From assembly GCF_051020955.1 (NCBI RefSeq), contig NC_135015.1, positions 6,087,616 to 6,151,615 on the forward strand: a stretch of 64,000 nucleotides of DNA. Direction: 5' to 3'. How positions within the stretch are numbered: position 1 is the first letter of the stretch; every line of letters starts with the position of its first letter. The translations under genes and the position numbers were made by a program. Shown one piece after another: positions 39,101 through 52,275 of the stretch. The DNA comes from Megalopta genalis. Taxonomy: Eukaryota > Arthropoda > Insecta > Hymenoptera > Halictidae. The notes below the pieces were generated by a model, which was not told the DNA's origin, ran no database searches, and worked only from the letters and a program-made list of their open reading frames with translations.

Positions 39101-42100
39101 GAAAATTTCAGCCACTTTCCTCGATCCCGTCCCCGGAAACTTTCTTTGACGCTGCCGCTTTCGAAAACCGAGTCCGAGAGGATCTATACATGCGGTACCT
39201 CGATACACAGGCGTTCCCTAAATTTCTATTATCCCCGAAGCAGATTTTCTTACTCGTTTGTGCCATAAATCGTGTTGTAGATTGATTCATTTATACGTGA
39301 AACTTGTTCGATTGATAGAAAATGCAGGTAATGGAGTTTTGAATAATGAAGGTTTTACTGCAATCATTTATTTACAGAAAATGTTGAGGAAATTTTCGAT
39401 AATTCACTGTGGTATGCGAAAGCGTTTTACGTACACAAACATGATTTAACCAGTTCGCTGGTTTTGACAAGCGCACTCGTCACAATACGAAATCTTCTAC
39501 ATTTTTTACATGTTATAGATATATACTCTGATAGTCTTTATTAAATTATGTATTTTAAACAAAATTTGCATTTAAACAAAATATAAAGAAAATCAAACAT
39601 ACAATATAAATACAGTAAGTCACTTTTAGACACTTTTCAAAGAGATCAACAGCTGACTGGTTCAGTAGGGTTTAAATTTTCAAGTTCATTCCTGCGACGA
39701 GCTTTTCTTATGAAATAGATTCAATCATTTTCTGTTTCTAAATACTGGACTTGCTGCACCTTTCATCCTATATAAATACAAAAATATGAAGAGAAAGGTG
39801 AATACAGCATTATTCTAGGATCTCGTGTGCAACATTTGCTTCAGATCATTTTGAATGATTTCGATTAATAGTTCTTAAACTTAATTAGAATCTGTATGAA
39901 CACTTTTACAAACCAGTGTGCGAGATAATCAATTTTCGACCAGACTTTCTGAAAAATATTTCAAAAATTGTTAAAGTCACGGAATTTCGTGCTCATTAGC
40001 AGGGATCATTGGCGATCGTGGATACGGTAACGCGACGGTAGTTCTTGGACTCCAGTTTTAAAGCGGCACTGCGTCATATCCATTTATTCCTGGTCCCTTT
40101 CACGGAACATCGATAACTCGTCACCCCTTTGATCCCCGGGGCCCTTGGAAATTTCGAAATCAATCCTGTGTATGCGTCTCGCAGCCGCTTTTGTGCGATC
40201 CCAACAACCGCTATAATTTACCGGTGCGGTACTCCCGTTTTCATTCACCGCTTTTCCCCAACTCCTGTCCTGGTTCTCTGTTTTCCACGGCGCATTTTCC
40301 GCGACGATGTTCCGCGCGCGCTCGCGCACACGCTAATGTTCCGATGGTCCGCCTTTGCGCCGCGGACCGACTTTAAACCATTTACCGGGATCCCTTGTGC
40401 GATATTTTTTTCTTTGATTCCGATTTTAAAGGCTCCGCTCCGCGTTAATGTACGCGCACCGTACACCGTGTGTTTATTTCGCGAAAGCCGAGGGCCCCGG
40501 GGGAAAAAGTTGCGTAACATCAGACCAGACCGTCCCGGCATTCATCGACGGCACAAAACGCGCCTCGGATTTTTCCGCGGAACGCTTAAAAGGATCCGCG
40601 TGCTTTGTTCGGCCTCGCGGACCAGCACGAACGCGAGCAAGACCGACGAAACCTTTCTTTACTTTCGTTGGAAATCTCTCCTGTTATCGGGCACGACGCC
40701 GAGTAATTAATGTTCCGGGATTAGCGTCGACGCGCGGAATCAAACTAAATCGGCTGGGAATCGTCGATTCTCGTGGACCCGTCGATGGAGAGCCTGGATT
40801 TCCCGAATACCGTGCCATTGTTCCCTTGCGGGCTCTGCAACCTTGGAAGCTTGAAGTTCACGTTATTTTTAACTTACGAGTGATTCGTGGATGATCCGAG
40901 CTTTTGTAGGAGTTTTTAAACAACGTCATAACTCTTACTTCTATCGCGTGAAAGTTGTGGTATATTGATTAGAAGTAAATAAAGTCTCGCGTCAATTTAA
41001 ACAAAATTAATAGTCCACGCAGTAGCGTATGAGTTTTTAATCATTTCGAACAGCAGCCTCGAAAATAATGAAGAAAAGCTGAAATTAATAATTTAACGAC
41101 AAATACTTCTTTGCAGGCGCTTTCAGAAAGATCAATGTATTGATAGATGTACGGTTTCGTAGTCTACTCGGTGCAATTAAAGTCCCGAATCAACTTTTAT
41201 CTCGCGTGGCACGCAGTCGTTATAACTTCGCCGCTTCTTTGAATTTCACAGAATCCTTCTATCACAGTAATCTTTACATACGAAACTTCAAAAGCAAGTG
41301 AAAAGGAGTTATCGATTTTTCTTTAGACTGGCAAGGTTGCACAGCCCCTAACGCGCCTGTTTCTTTTATTTCGTTTACACGGGGTAATGGAACGTCAAAT
41401 ATTAAAACGATCCCTGTTTCATACGCTATCCGCCATAGGCAAAACTCTTTCATTAATACTGAAATAGACTGATTAAAGATCCACAATCTAGAAATGAATA
41501 TCAAAGCCATCAACGCATCCACGCTTCTGGCTGATAGCTGCCCAACAAAAACTAAGAATTCACGTAGCCATAGCGACATCAAAGATCACGATTCTGTTTC
41601 TGCTCAATTTTCATCATCAACTAGGATAGATTCCACGATCAAGAGATACGTTAGCCTGCCGTTTCCTGAACCAGCGAAAGATCGACATCACTATTAACCC
41701 ACGAAACGTTCGTAAGATTATTCGACGATAGTTCTCTTACAATTAGATCACGAAGATCCATTTCCAAGAGAAATATCGCTGCGATAATAAACGCAGACGT
41801 TTCGTGTCCGCATCGATTATAAGTACAAGCTTCGCTGTCTGTTCAGCAAACGATCAGCGAGCTCTGTATCTATAATTTACGGGGAGACATCCCGGTGCAG
41901 GTTCACGAGCGAATCTATTAATTCTCTCATTAAGCTCCTCGCCGTCCCAAAAAAAACACCGTCCACGTATTTGATTTTGTTGTCCCACCATTCTCAGCTC
42001 TCTTCTTGTTCTTTATCAATGTTAGGAGTGCCGGCAGTGTACTACCACGGAACCGGAAGTGACAATGCGAGCCGTGCGTATACGGAGACATCGATGCAAC

Positions 42101-44000
42101 ACGTCCAACGGACCGCAATCCGGAAGAAATGTATGAAGTCGACATTCACTCTGGACTGGAAATAACGCATCACGTCTTCTCTTTCCTTTCTTCATCTTTC
42201 TTTTCCCAATCTATATTTGTCTTTCTGTTTCTCCGACTTCTCACGCGCGTGCTGTCACTTTGAACTCTGCTACATCTTCTCCCACGACGCGCAGAGTCCG
42301 AACGGTATCGCACAGATCCATCTAACAGCACAATGTGACATACTCGCATTACTTGCATGTATTTCAATATGTTCGTTACCAGCGCGAGAAAGATCAAATT
42401 AATTTAATCCTCTGCGCTCAAGACTGCCGACAATTGTGATACTTTCGAAATTACGAGTTTTTGTTTCATGAAATCTATATCAATAGATTGTCAAGGCCGT
42501 GGAAAATGCTCCGAGCGCAAAGGATTGGAATTGTAGATAATACCGTAACAGTGTTTTCTTTTCTATATCATACGATGCATTTGACGCTGGTAGCAAACAG
42601 TCTAGCGTGCCCAGTTAACAAACACGGTATCGCGATTCCTCCTTTTTCCTACGCTCCGTAGTGCGAATATGCCGCGGGCTTTGCGCTGTTAAATGGCCGA
42701 CAACCTTTATTCGTTCAGTCGCCGATTTCGACGAACGTAACACGTCCCGTCCGACAATTATCATCCTCGATCGCTCCTGTTTCCGCATTGTTTATCGAGA
42801 TTCGACCGTCTCTCTAGCGTCGCGACGCGAACCGGGAAATAATAGCGTCGATACGCGGGTTTCGACGGGTTGAGCGCAACACGGGCCGCGTACCGATCGA
42901 TAGTCACGGGTTCTATTATTACAGGGCAAATATTTCATGAGCACTCGCCACGTCCGATATTCGATCGTTTTAAGCCGACTTCGAGGAAAATGATCCGCGA
43001 TCCTCGTGAAAATCGTTACATTCGAAACAGAAATCTATCATTTTAAACGGGCATCGCGAAATCGAGGGTACAAGCATCTGGTTCGCTGGCACTCGTGAAA
43101 TTAAAGTATCCGCGATTTAATTGGAGCTCCCATGAAGGGAGGTACAAGTATTTGTGTACTAAAGAATGAACGAATTGCGGTGTATGTACTGTTAGAATAC
43201 AGGAAGTAGAGACGTTAAATTGGTGGAGGATTTCGCAGGATGATTTGTTGTGAGAATTGATGTGGAAGACAATTTTACGTGGATAGGAATCCTCGTAGTA
43301 CTCGATTGATCAGTTTTTATGGTTTTGACGACATATGATACTTTGAACTGTGTACATTGATTGCTGTTGTGATTATTATTGCGTCTGTCGTGCATAGGTA
43401 CTAATATTTTATCCTGGTTTCGATTATTATTTCACGTATTGTGAAGGTTAAAATACATTCTAATCCTCCAGCTTTCATTTCATTAAAAAAATTACTTTGA
43501 TCCTGTGCGATCGTTTGGTTAATAGATCAGCAGTCAACGTGTTCAAGTTTCTTATTTAACTACGACGAAAGAAAAAGAGAATACAAAATAATTTTTTCTG
43601 TAAAATACGTTGATCCTTGTTTAAACTCACTGAATCTTCCAACTGTTTTAAATTTCACCCATCCATTTTCGTCATAAATACAAACAATACGTCTGATAAT
43701 GATATTGAACGAGGTATTCTACACTATAAAAAAAATACATGACAAAAGAAATCACAACCTCGTATAAACATTCACAGTCCGAACAACAATTTTCCCTTAG
43801 CTAGTAGAAAGTAGTATTAACATCTGTATAGCGTTTTCCAGCAAGCAAATCCTACAGATATTATATCTCACGCAAATCCAATCTCTCAGCATACCAAAAC
43901 TATCTTCTACAACAATTTTCACAAAAATCGAGCACTCGCCGGCTCCTGGAGTTCTCTACAAAGTCCAAAGTACACGTTCGTTAGACTTCTTCGCGTTAAC
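36151..44000. other. Intronic segment without a supported gene
   Basis: CpG-rich blocks at about 36.2-36.6, 38.5-38.8, 40.1-40.9 and 42.6-43.1 kb are separated by AT-rich DNA at 37.0-37.3, 38.0-38.2, 39.3-40.0 and 43.4-43.9 kb. The frames open in the GC-rich blocks, including one of 193 codons at 40129-40710, have arginine- and proline-rich translations typical of GC-rich non-coding DNA, with no domain. Confidence 0.6.
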
Positions 44001-46250
44001 GACAAGAGTCACATAAATTCGTCTAGCGCGGATATTCGAATTTCTATAGGCGCCACAACGGGGTTGCGAAAATTATCGACAACGCGAGCGTCGCGAGGTT
44101 TGGTCCTTCGATTTCCGGCGAGCGTGCACGCACATCGGGAAACAAAGGGCGCAGAGAAAGGAAAAATAGAGAACGGAAGAAAAGCGAGAAAAAAAGACTA
44201 CATACACACACGTACACAGGAAAGGGGGGGAAGAGAGAGAGAGAGAGTGGGAGAGAGTGAGTGCGAGATAGAGAGAGAAAGAGAGAGAGAGAGAAAGGGT
44301 GAAATCCAGGGAAAAGCGAAAGAGTTGCGAGAACGCAGAGACGGGAAACGTGCGCTCGTTCGATCGTCACAATCAGCGAGAGGTACGCGCGGCGACAAAG
44401 CAACACACAGGGAAAAGTCACGTCCGTGTCTCTCTGTCCTTTCGGCCGTCATCACCTTTGACGTCAGATTTTCTGTTCGTTCGTTTTAATTAGCCGATGA
44501 GAGAGAGAGGGAGAGCGAGAGAAAGAGAGCGAGAAAGAGGAAAATAGCGCCGCGATCGGCGGCCGACGTCGAACAACGGAAAGAGACGTAGCGAAACGCG
44601 GCATTCGCGCGACACGCCTACGCCATCAAGCGCGGAGCAGTTGTGATCAGAGTTTTATGTTTCAGTGGATCTTACGAACGGACAGCTCACCTCCAACAAC
44701 AGTACGCCCTTGCTCACGCAAGCACTTTCTGGTACGTCTACAAAGTTTTCCATTCTTCTAGGCTTCGTTCCTCTACCTGTGCTTTCTTGATTTGTCTCGG
44801 CAATTTTTATCGACACGACAACACCGCAAACAAGGCCCACGAGGTCTCGTACGCAAGGCGGCCGCCTGAAACAAACCACTTTATTGGCTCACGCAATCGT
44901 TGAAGTCAGGGGAACGTTTCAACACGAAAATCCTTTGGTAGAAAGTTTACGTATTCCCAAATCGGTATTTTCTGAAGAACATTAATTTCGTACACGTTTA
45001 AACGAAGTACAAGAGTAACTGAAACAGGCCTGATTGTATCCTCTAACTGTCACAAATTATAAGATGCAGAGATTAATAAATAACAATAAGTCACGTAAGA
45101 AACCTAAGAAGATAATTAGATGGTCTGTATTTGGATCGCGTTCTCTAAATTCACTGTTCCTAAAAAAGCATGAAGACAATCATCGAACCTCCTCAACATG
45201 TTCACCCAGAAACAGTCCCCTCCATTAACAATCCCCACAGAACCAAACGATTCTTCTCTCGCCTGTCTTCAAAGTTGGGAGATAAGTGGTTTGTCTCAGG
45301 TGACGCGTACACAAAATGTCCCAAAGTAATATATTTCAAGGAGTAATGCCACGATGCACTCTGAAGATGAAAATTCCAACCGAAATTGCTCCGAGCATTG
45401 CCTTCAGGTTATTAGCGATCAAAGTCCGTGCGAGAGATTCTCGATCGTTAACAGCTAGAAGGCTGTAAATTTTCATTTGAGATTCTCGTGCACGCCTTGG
45501 AAAATATTTCACGCACACCGTCGAGCAGCCTGTGTACGTGTACACATCAGAATGCACGGCCAATAGGTTCGCCGGTTACGACGCACGGTTTCCGATTCTT
45601 GATAGCTTTTCATTATCGAGTCACGCGATAGAAACGAAAGGCAATATACGGGCTTGGGCAGGACGATAGAGCCTCCCACGGCTTCTTACGAGAAAGAGAG
45701 ACCTTCGTGATTGCCAGATCGAGACGTTACGATATACCCAGACCCGGGATCCGGTATTACGGCACTGCAACGGGACCTGGAACTCGTGTAATTCAATCCT
45801 CTTTCGTGATTCGATTCTCGAGCTTTAACCGAAACAAGCTTTGCATTACGCCGTAATGGCAAATTGCAGCCCTAATTCGACTCCTTCGTACTTCGAACCG
45901 TGAATCGCGCTGTTCAAGGAACTCGCTGTCATAGCCCCTCTGTTCCCCTAAGTTCCACTGGCCACGGTGGATATACGGTTTCCGTGCTGGAATTATTTCT
46001 TAGTTGGCGGATCTGGTCTTCGATTCGGGGAACTGTCGCTCGCCGACACCGTGCGGTCGCTCGAGGGAGGCACAATTGTGTTTCGTTTACCGATGAATCG
46101 ATGCCTCATTCGCAGCATCGAGTCCCATGGAATTCGCATGACATGTCTGATTCTTTTTTCTGTAGAGAATTTCGATACGGATCTCTCTGACGCGTTAATC
46201 GCTCAAGCATCGTACTCAGTTCAGTCTAACAAGATTCTCGAAAGTTGAAA
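44000..46250. other. Intronic segment without a supported gene
   Basis: 44040-44640 is CpG-dense and GA-rich. The rest is mixed composition. I see no exon or RNA gene. Confidence 0.6.
44228..44307 (+). repeat. (GA)n low-complexity tract
   Basis: GAGA tract with GTGAG and AAAG interruptions. A second GA tract follows at about 44500-44540. Confidence 0.9.
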
Positions 46251-46302
46251 CTCCTGGAGAAATAATTTTATATAGGTGCAGTTATGTTAGATACAATTCG
46301 TG

Positions 46303-46343
46303 AATTAGTCTACCAATACGATTCGTGTATTGGTAGACTAATT
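46303..46343 (+). repeat. Perfect 17-bp inverted repeat with 7-base loop
   Basis: The arm at 46303-46319 (AATTAGTCTACCAATAC) is exactly repeated in reverse complement at 46327-46343 around GATTCGT. It could be a short hairpin RNA, a foldback remnant or a cruciform-prone site. It contains UAG in one arm. Confidence 0.85.
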
Positions 46344-46984
46344 TGTTTTAATGCGTTTTTGAGTCATTGTGTTTTGTGTCATAGTAAAGAAAATGAGAAG
46401 CCAGCTTTTCCACTGGTACTGAAGATGAAAATTTGTATACAGTAGGGAAGACAATTTCAGGAAGTAGATTCTCTTCTAGTGGAACTGTGACAAAACTTTT
46501 TCCGTTTTCTTTGATTCCTCAAAACACTCTCGAAATCATGATCACGATTTGATTGCAAGTGAACCCGAGGTTTTCGAGATATAAGTATATGCCCTAAAAT
46601 ATTCATAGAAAATTTCTAATAATGCTGAAAAACGCATCGAAACGAGACTAGACGCAAACACGATTAAAAATCACTGCTTTAGCGTCCACGTGATTTACCG
46701 CGTCGTCGGTTCGAGAAACGATGAACAATATCCGAGGAGTAGCAACGTCGCAGAATCTCGGGAGTAGATTGCGCGCGAGAAATTTACGAGCGGAATCCTC
46801 CTAAATAAGTAAAAGAGACCGCAATTCCTTCGGGAATTCTTTCGCCGAGAATCCGCGCTAATTTCTCGAAAATGGTCGGACCGTTCCGGGAGCTTTCGCT
46901 CCAAGGACGTATATCGTGAAAGGACTTTCTTCTTAACGGAAAGCGAGCAGAGTCTTCGGAGAGAGTGGAGAAGCAATCCAGTGA

Positions 46985-47040
46985 AAAAGCGAGAGAGGGA
47001 GAGAGAGAGAGAGAGAGAGAAAAAGAGAGGGAGAGAGAGT
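46985..47040 (+). repeat. (GA)n microsatellite
   Basis: GA dinucleotides with GAAAAAGAG and GGGAG interruptions, inside a CpG-rich block (46.7-47.6 kb). Confidence 0.9.
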
Positions 47041-48077
47041 TGACGGAAAACCGGCCACGGAATTCTGAAAAGTGTCACACGTGTGGCGTCGCCGCTGGCA
47101 GCGAAATACGCCGGCTCCTCGGGTGCAACCCTTTTATTTTTTTTATTCGGTTTCACCACCCCCGCAGAATCTGGCTTGATCCGCTCTCTCGCCCACCCTC
47201 TCGACCCCGCTTGCAATCTCCACTCAAATAAATCAAACTTTTGAATCGCGCACTGGCTCCCCATCTCGCCATCGACGAATCCGGCCACCGCCGGCAGAAA
47301 ACTTTGTAACCGGCCGCCATTGTCCAGAGTTTAAAAGCTGAATGGGGTTTTAGATTGTACATCGAGCGCTTTCGGGGTTTGTCATACTCCGCCCTCCGAC
47401 TTTTCTTCGAGCGAGTTTCGAATTCTTTGCGTTCATCCCCCAGGCCGCTCCTCCTTTTTGCTCGGAACCGCTCCACAATCTATCGTACTCTTCGTTTTCC
47501 ACCCTTTATTCGGCTTCTACCGCCGCTGCCGCCCGTTAATCCAACGGAACGTATCGCATGAACGTCAGCCACGCGACGCCATAGTGGTCAATTTGCTCCA
47601 GAGAGTTGGCGAGATCGCGAGAGAAAAGTTTGCGGTCCTAATTGATGTTATTAGTAGGCCGCGGGTTTCATGTTCCTTTGAGACAACTTGGCAGATGAGG
47701 AATTGATCCATACGAAATTGTGAGAACATGACAAGAATTTAGGTACAACCTTTTATTAAAATTGTTTTGACGCACATTTTCAACTAACGTCTGTTCCCGA
47801 TGATCGATTTCGAACATTTTTACTTTTCACGGTTTAATTACTAGCATTACGGTTTCCTATGCATAATTTCTCGTTGGTTCTAAGGTTTCGACTCTTGGAA
47901 ACATACTACAGATCAAAATCCATTATCAGAATCGATAAAACTGCTTCGATATTTCGAAGTTTATTGAAACATATTTGTTTACGTACTAGCATCCATTGGT
48001 TGTCAAAGCAAGTTTTGTGTAAATCATATTAGGGTTGTTCACGCGTCTTGCCTCTGTTCAGTAAACTATGTATCTTA

Positions 48078-48270
48078 GTACAGTAATTTCTCCCTAATTC
48101 CGGACCTATGGAATCTGAACTTGAAATTATTTTTGTACAGTAATTTCTCCCTAATTCGCGCTCAAGTTGCGCACAAAAAATGGGCAATTTCGGAAGAGGA
48201 AATACGATTAGTCGAGCCTTGCGTCTCGTTTTTATAGTTGTTGACAATCGGTAACTATAAAAACGAGCCG
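48078..48270 (+). mobile_element. Truncated foldback (MITE-like) element with internal direct repeat
   Basis: A 23-base sequence beginning GTACAGTAATTTCTCCC occurs twice, at 48078-48100 and 48135-48157. Downstream lies a perfect 15-bp inverted repeat (48225-48239, CTCGTTTTTATAGTT, against 48253-48267) around a 13-base loop. In a complete foldback element the unit at 48135-48224 would be mirrored after the hairpin. Here the mirror breaks off after about 48270, so the second half appears deleted. No transposase is present. I recall similar sequences as dispersed in hymenopteran genomes, but could not check this here. Confidence 0.55.
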
Positions 48271-49334
48271 AGGATCACCTAAAACTCTTCTGTTTGTAAC
48301 GAATAACGTCTACCGAGCGAAGCTATAAACTTCTTGGGCAAATTGACCACCATGTGCCGGTTTCCTCGCGGAAAGAAAACACGCGTAAGCGGACACATGC
48401 TAGAGATCCTCAGCATTAATCTCTCCAGTCGTCGTCGTCGTCTCGTTCTTCCGGTTCCACTTGGTCTAAGCGAAAGCTTTCTCCAAGCGAGGCGAACGCG
48501 GATGACAAATCGGCAATTTATTCTTTGCTCCCGCGGACCTTCCTTTAATTCCGGACATATTTTAGGCCGTCACGTTGTCGTGGCTAATGGGAGGAGGATG
48601 GTCACGTTATGGATCACTCGCGGAACTCCTCGAAAAGGATACAACTCTCGCGACGTCCGCCACTTATCCTCCCCTTTTTCGATTCCGAGCTTCTCGAATT
48701 CGAGCGGATCGTTGTCCGTGTACTTCTGACAATTATGTACTAGCTGATAAGTCGCTGTGTCATTGTAGATGTTTATATTTCGCTTTGCATCACGCGCGGC
48801 TGCGTTCTTTGCCGTTTGTTGCTCTTTGCTCGTGAGTTTCTTGTCGCTTTGTGCTGTTCAATGATGGGAGATTGATTCGTGTGACTATGGATGAATGGAG
48901 AGACTGGCACGTGATCTTTTCGCTGTAGAGAATCCCGATATCGTCGCGGAATATTGGGAAACATATTCTGGCAGCTGAGAATTCGGGTATGCATTGTTCA
49001 ATGTAAATTTCTGTGCTACAATATTGTTTTTATAAAAATCGTCTTCACTAAAATACGGAACTCGAGTCTGAAGAAATGTGTATAGCGTGAAGAAGCTTTT
49101 AAAATCTGTTCGACATAATTTGAGCTAAAACTACTGCAAAATCGTCACAACGTGTGACTTCATCGTTGCACAGCATTGTGCAGTATTCAATTCACTAGAA
49201 ATTCACACCCGATAGTAGTATGACGACCCAATTTTTTAACCAGTAGTATGACCGACTAATAACGCACGGACGAAATAAAAATAATAAATCGTTTGTCATT
49301 ATCTCGCTAGTAATATCGCAGAATAAAATACGAT

Positions 49335-49615
49335 GGTTCTAGACAGACCAATAAAGGTTAATATCGATGGGATTTGAAAAGCATTCGATGGGATTAAAGT
49401 ATGGATCAAGTAGAATGTGGCGATTCGAGTCAGACCAATGAAGGTGTACATGCTATCGGTAAAGTTTAAGAGAGAGAGAGAGAACCAATTGATAGAATGA
49501 AGTCCCACTCAAGTAGAATTTGTCGGTTCGGGGCAGACCAGAATCATTTCAATTTAAAAAGCAATTGAATTAAAGTAGCGAGCAAGTAGAATGTGACCGT
49601 TCAGGTCGGACCGGT
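49335..49615 (+). repeat. Degenerate repeat array of a CAAGTAGAATGT...CAGACCA unit
   Basis: Related copies start at 49407, 49510 and 49583 (CAAGTAGAATGTG or CAAGTAGAATTTG, then TTCG or TTCAG, then CAGACC or CGGACC). A partial copy lies at 49335-49358 (GACAGACCAATAAAGGT). Unit spacing is irregular (about 103 and 73 bases), so this is an old, eroded array. A short GA run at 49469-49483 sits inside it. Confidence 0.5.
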
Positions 49616-50156
49616 CCGTCAGTCGATTATAGATATGAAAAATGATTTATCGACGCATTACCTACTGACTATCTGATATATTAACTAAAATTCCGAGGAC
49701 CCACCTCAATAAATTCTCAATAACACTTTTAATCCTGAATAAACCCGACGAAATGTACTCTCATAATTCCATCTACGATCATTGTTTAGTCGGTATCCGG
49801 TAGGTAACATGTAAATCTCATATCAGTCGGAACAAAATCGGAATAAAAAACCGAGAGTTCACCGGAGTCTGCTACTGCTCGAGTCTTCTCTGGAATGCGC
49901 GCTCGCGAATATGGTCTGTTTCTTTCGGTTGGTTTTCGCACAACATGTTCCCTTTGTTATAACAGAAACTAATGTAACTATCGCGGTACAATATACGGCG
50001 CACGGAGAGTCGTGTCAGAATGCAAACGATTCTTTCCGGGATCGAGATACGGGGCACTAAGCCGTCGGCTCGAACTAAAAAGCACGTGCTCGACGATCTT
50101 TCTGCGTTAGCTACCGTTACTGTCTCGTGCGATTGCGTTGCTTGTCCTAGGCGACA

Positions 50157-50195
50157 TGTGTGTGTATGTGTGCGTGTGCGTGTGTGTATGCTAGT
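50157..50195 (+). repeat. (GT)n microsatellite
   Basis: TGTGTG/CGTGTG repeat with TATG interruptions. Confidence 0.85.
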
Positions 50196-51997
50196 GTCCG
50201 TGTACATATCTGTGCCCGGCGGTTTTCTGTTGTTCCATTGCGCGCAAAGCTGTCTTGTAATCCGCTTATTGAGTATCCCCCCTCCCACACCACCACCACG
50301 ACCACCGTTTTTATTTGCTTCTTTGTCCAATGTAATACGTGTGCGTTTTGTCGCGATAATTTATCGCCAGGAGGAACCTTCACTGTACTCCTACCGCCGC
50401 TCTTTGTTGTATCGTACTTAGATCGTTTTGTGTAATACTTGTGCCACGATTGTTATCGATGTAACTCGTCTCCGCTCGTTTTTTGGTGTGATGTCCCGCG
50501 GATCGAACGAAAAGTAGATGATCTCTGAACGCGATTCCCTCTTGATCGACAATCTACATATACTTTATGCATACACACAATACCTGCGGGATATACGCAT
50601 GTACAGACAGAAGTGCTCAGTGTAACGCAGAGTTGATTGCGTGAGTTCGTTACTGGCGTTGTATAAAGCGTGTTGTTCTGTGGTACCAGAGTTGAGTTAG
50701 TTCTCCGATAAGCTGCTGCAGTCGATCGGTAGAGACACATACACACAGTGGAATAGAGAGCGCATTAGTCGACATAATTACGAACTGTGTACGGTCGAGC
50801 CACTGAAAACAGAGATTATACATCTAGTCGTTCGGCGAATGATTGTACATACGTACGCCAGGCGACACGTTTGCCTTTTTAGCATGCTTGTTACGAGGCA
50901 TCCGCGAGTGGGAACCGTACGAAAATCTGTCGTACCTCTAGAAGACAATCGCAAGTTTCGAGGATATCGATGCGAACATACAATACAATGGGACACGAAA
51001 GTACACTACAGCATGCATTTCTATGGGACACACAGAATTTTCAAGAAACACACGGATCGCTCGAAACTAAAGCTACGTCCACATTTGTTATCGCACCTCG
51101 TTACATCGAGATGACAAAGAGAGGATACCGTTTCAATTCTGTTCAATCCTCGTGACAATATCTGGGTATTTACATTGAACTTGTCTACGAAATTTCTGTG
51201 TGCTCTAGGAGGGGAACGGAAAAATTGCTACAACCGTTGCTCTCTTGCAAAAATGAAAAGTGTTACTTCAAAGAGAAACTTCCAAATTATTTGAAAAATC
51301 GTTGTCATATTGTGTTCACAAATCACGGTTAAATTCACACGCTGAATGTTATTTGTATTATTTACATGGATAATTTACAGTTCAGAGCTTGTTTGTTTTC
51401 TTCCATAAAAAATATTTCCTCAAACGAGATTAAAACCAATAATTACACATTGCTGTACCTTCGAGGCATGAAAATATGAATACCGAAACATCCAAACATA
51501 TAAAACGTAATAAAGTTCCGTAGAAAAGTGTGGTTACTTTTTATGCATTTGAAGCATGTGCAAATTTTTAACATGCGAGAAATCGTACAAATCAACAAGG
51601 TCTGATAACAGTTTCATCTCTTTTTCACGAGAACGTAATCTTTCAGTTGACGAAGGAAATTTCTTTTTACTTTCAATTTTTATAGAATAAAATATAAAAA
51701 TGAGAATCCATCATTACTTAGAGAACATTTGATGGTGGCGGAAATGAGGTGCGTTAGCAAAAATGAACAGAGCTGCACCGATTGTCTTCCTCTTCGTGTT
51801 CAGATCTCCGAGCACATCTAGACCTAGGAGTTCGAATGGAACGATCTTCGGATGATCTTCGGATCCGCACGAATTGCGCGCTCGAGACAGGGAAAACGGA
51901 AAAAGAGCGAAAGAGAGGGTCGAGAACGTCGGCACGGTTAAAAGTCGTTCGGTGTGTAACAGTAGGAATGCTAAAAATTAAGGCGCGTTCGTTGCAG

Positions 51998-52275
51998 TGA
52001 TGAACAACTACCAGGCGGCCGCAGCGCAGGCCGGATTTCCGCCGGCGTCGCCGCACGCGGCCGGCGGCCACGGTGGCCCACAGAGCCGCTCTTTCCCAGC
52101 GGCCAACTCGCCGGGCCCCATCGACATGTATAGCTCAAGCGCCGCAGCCGCAGCAGCAGCCGCAGCCGCGGATTCCGCAGTCGCCAGCTACGTCCAGGCC
52201 GCAGCTAGTCCGCAGCCCCCCACGACCGCGTTCCCTGCGATCGCTGTGTCGCGTGCTCCACTTAACTACAGTCCC
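51998..52275 (+). CDS. Rbp6: Musashi-family RNA-binding protein, exon B
   Basis: This 278-nt exon carries most of the long-isoform tail of the Musashi/Rbp6 protein. It opens after GTTGCAG. With the G carried from exon A it starts Val-Met-Asn-Asn-Tyr-Gln. Landmarks in order are: AAAAQAGFPPASPH; a Gly/His-rich patch; SFPAANSPGPIDMYSSS; ten consecutive alanines; DSAVASYVQAAASPQPP; and APLNYSP at the end. The order NSPGP, then D(L/M)Y, then DS.V..Y, then ASPQP is that of vertebrate MSI1/MSI2, where this tail is disordered and mediates protein contacts. The donor CCC|GTAAGT is strong and ends exactly on a codon, matching exon C in phase 0. The acceptor has a poor pyrimidine tract, so skipping or regulated use is plausible. 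The first ATG (52000) is internal, not a start. Confidence 0.92.

Larger units (their letters stand above)
47561..51990. other. 3' end of the giant intron, no supported gene
   Basis: Besides the foldback element and eroded repeat array, it contains a GT microsatellite at 50157-50195 in a UTR-like GU-rich context (50.1-50.5 kb) and an AT-rich stretch at 51.2-51.7 kb before exon B. Confidence 0.6.
4424..51997 (+). other. Rbp6: Giant intron (about 47.6 kb) of the Musashi gene
   Basis: The interval between exon A and exon B holds no open frame with a recognisable domain on either strand. The longest frames (12871-13377, 40129-40710, and 9739-10320 and 46695-47288 on the minus strand) fall in GC-rich or GA/TC-repeat DNA, and their translations are low-complexity or random. 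CpG-dense blocks (about 7.6-8.2, 9.1-10.7, 11.3-12.1, 13.1-13.7, 14.2-14.9, 22.8-23.3, 29.1-29.7, 32.3-33.0, 40.1-40.9, 42.6-43.1, 44.0-44.6 and 46.7-47.6 kb) alternate with AT-rich blocks. Such long introns often hold enhancers and alternative terminal exons, but none can be proven from this sequence alone. Confidence 0.75.
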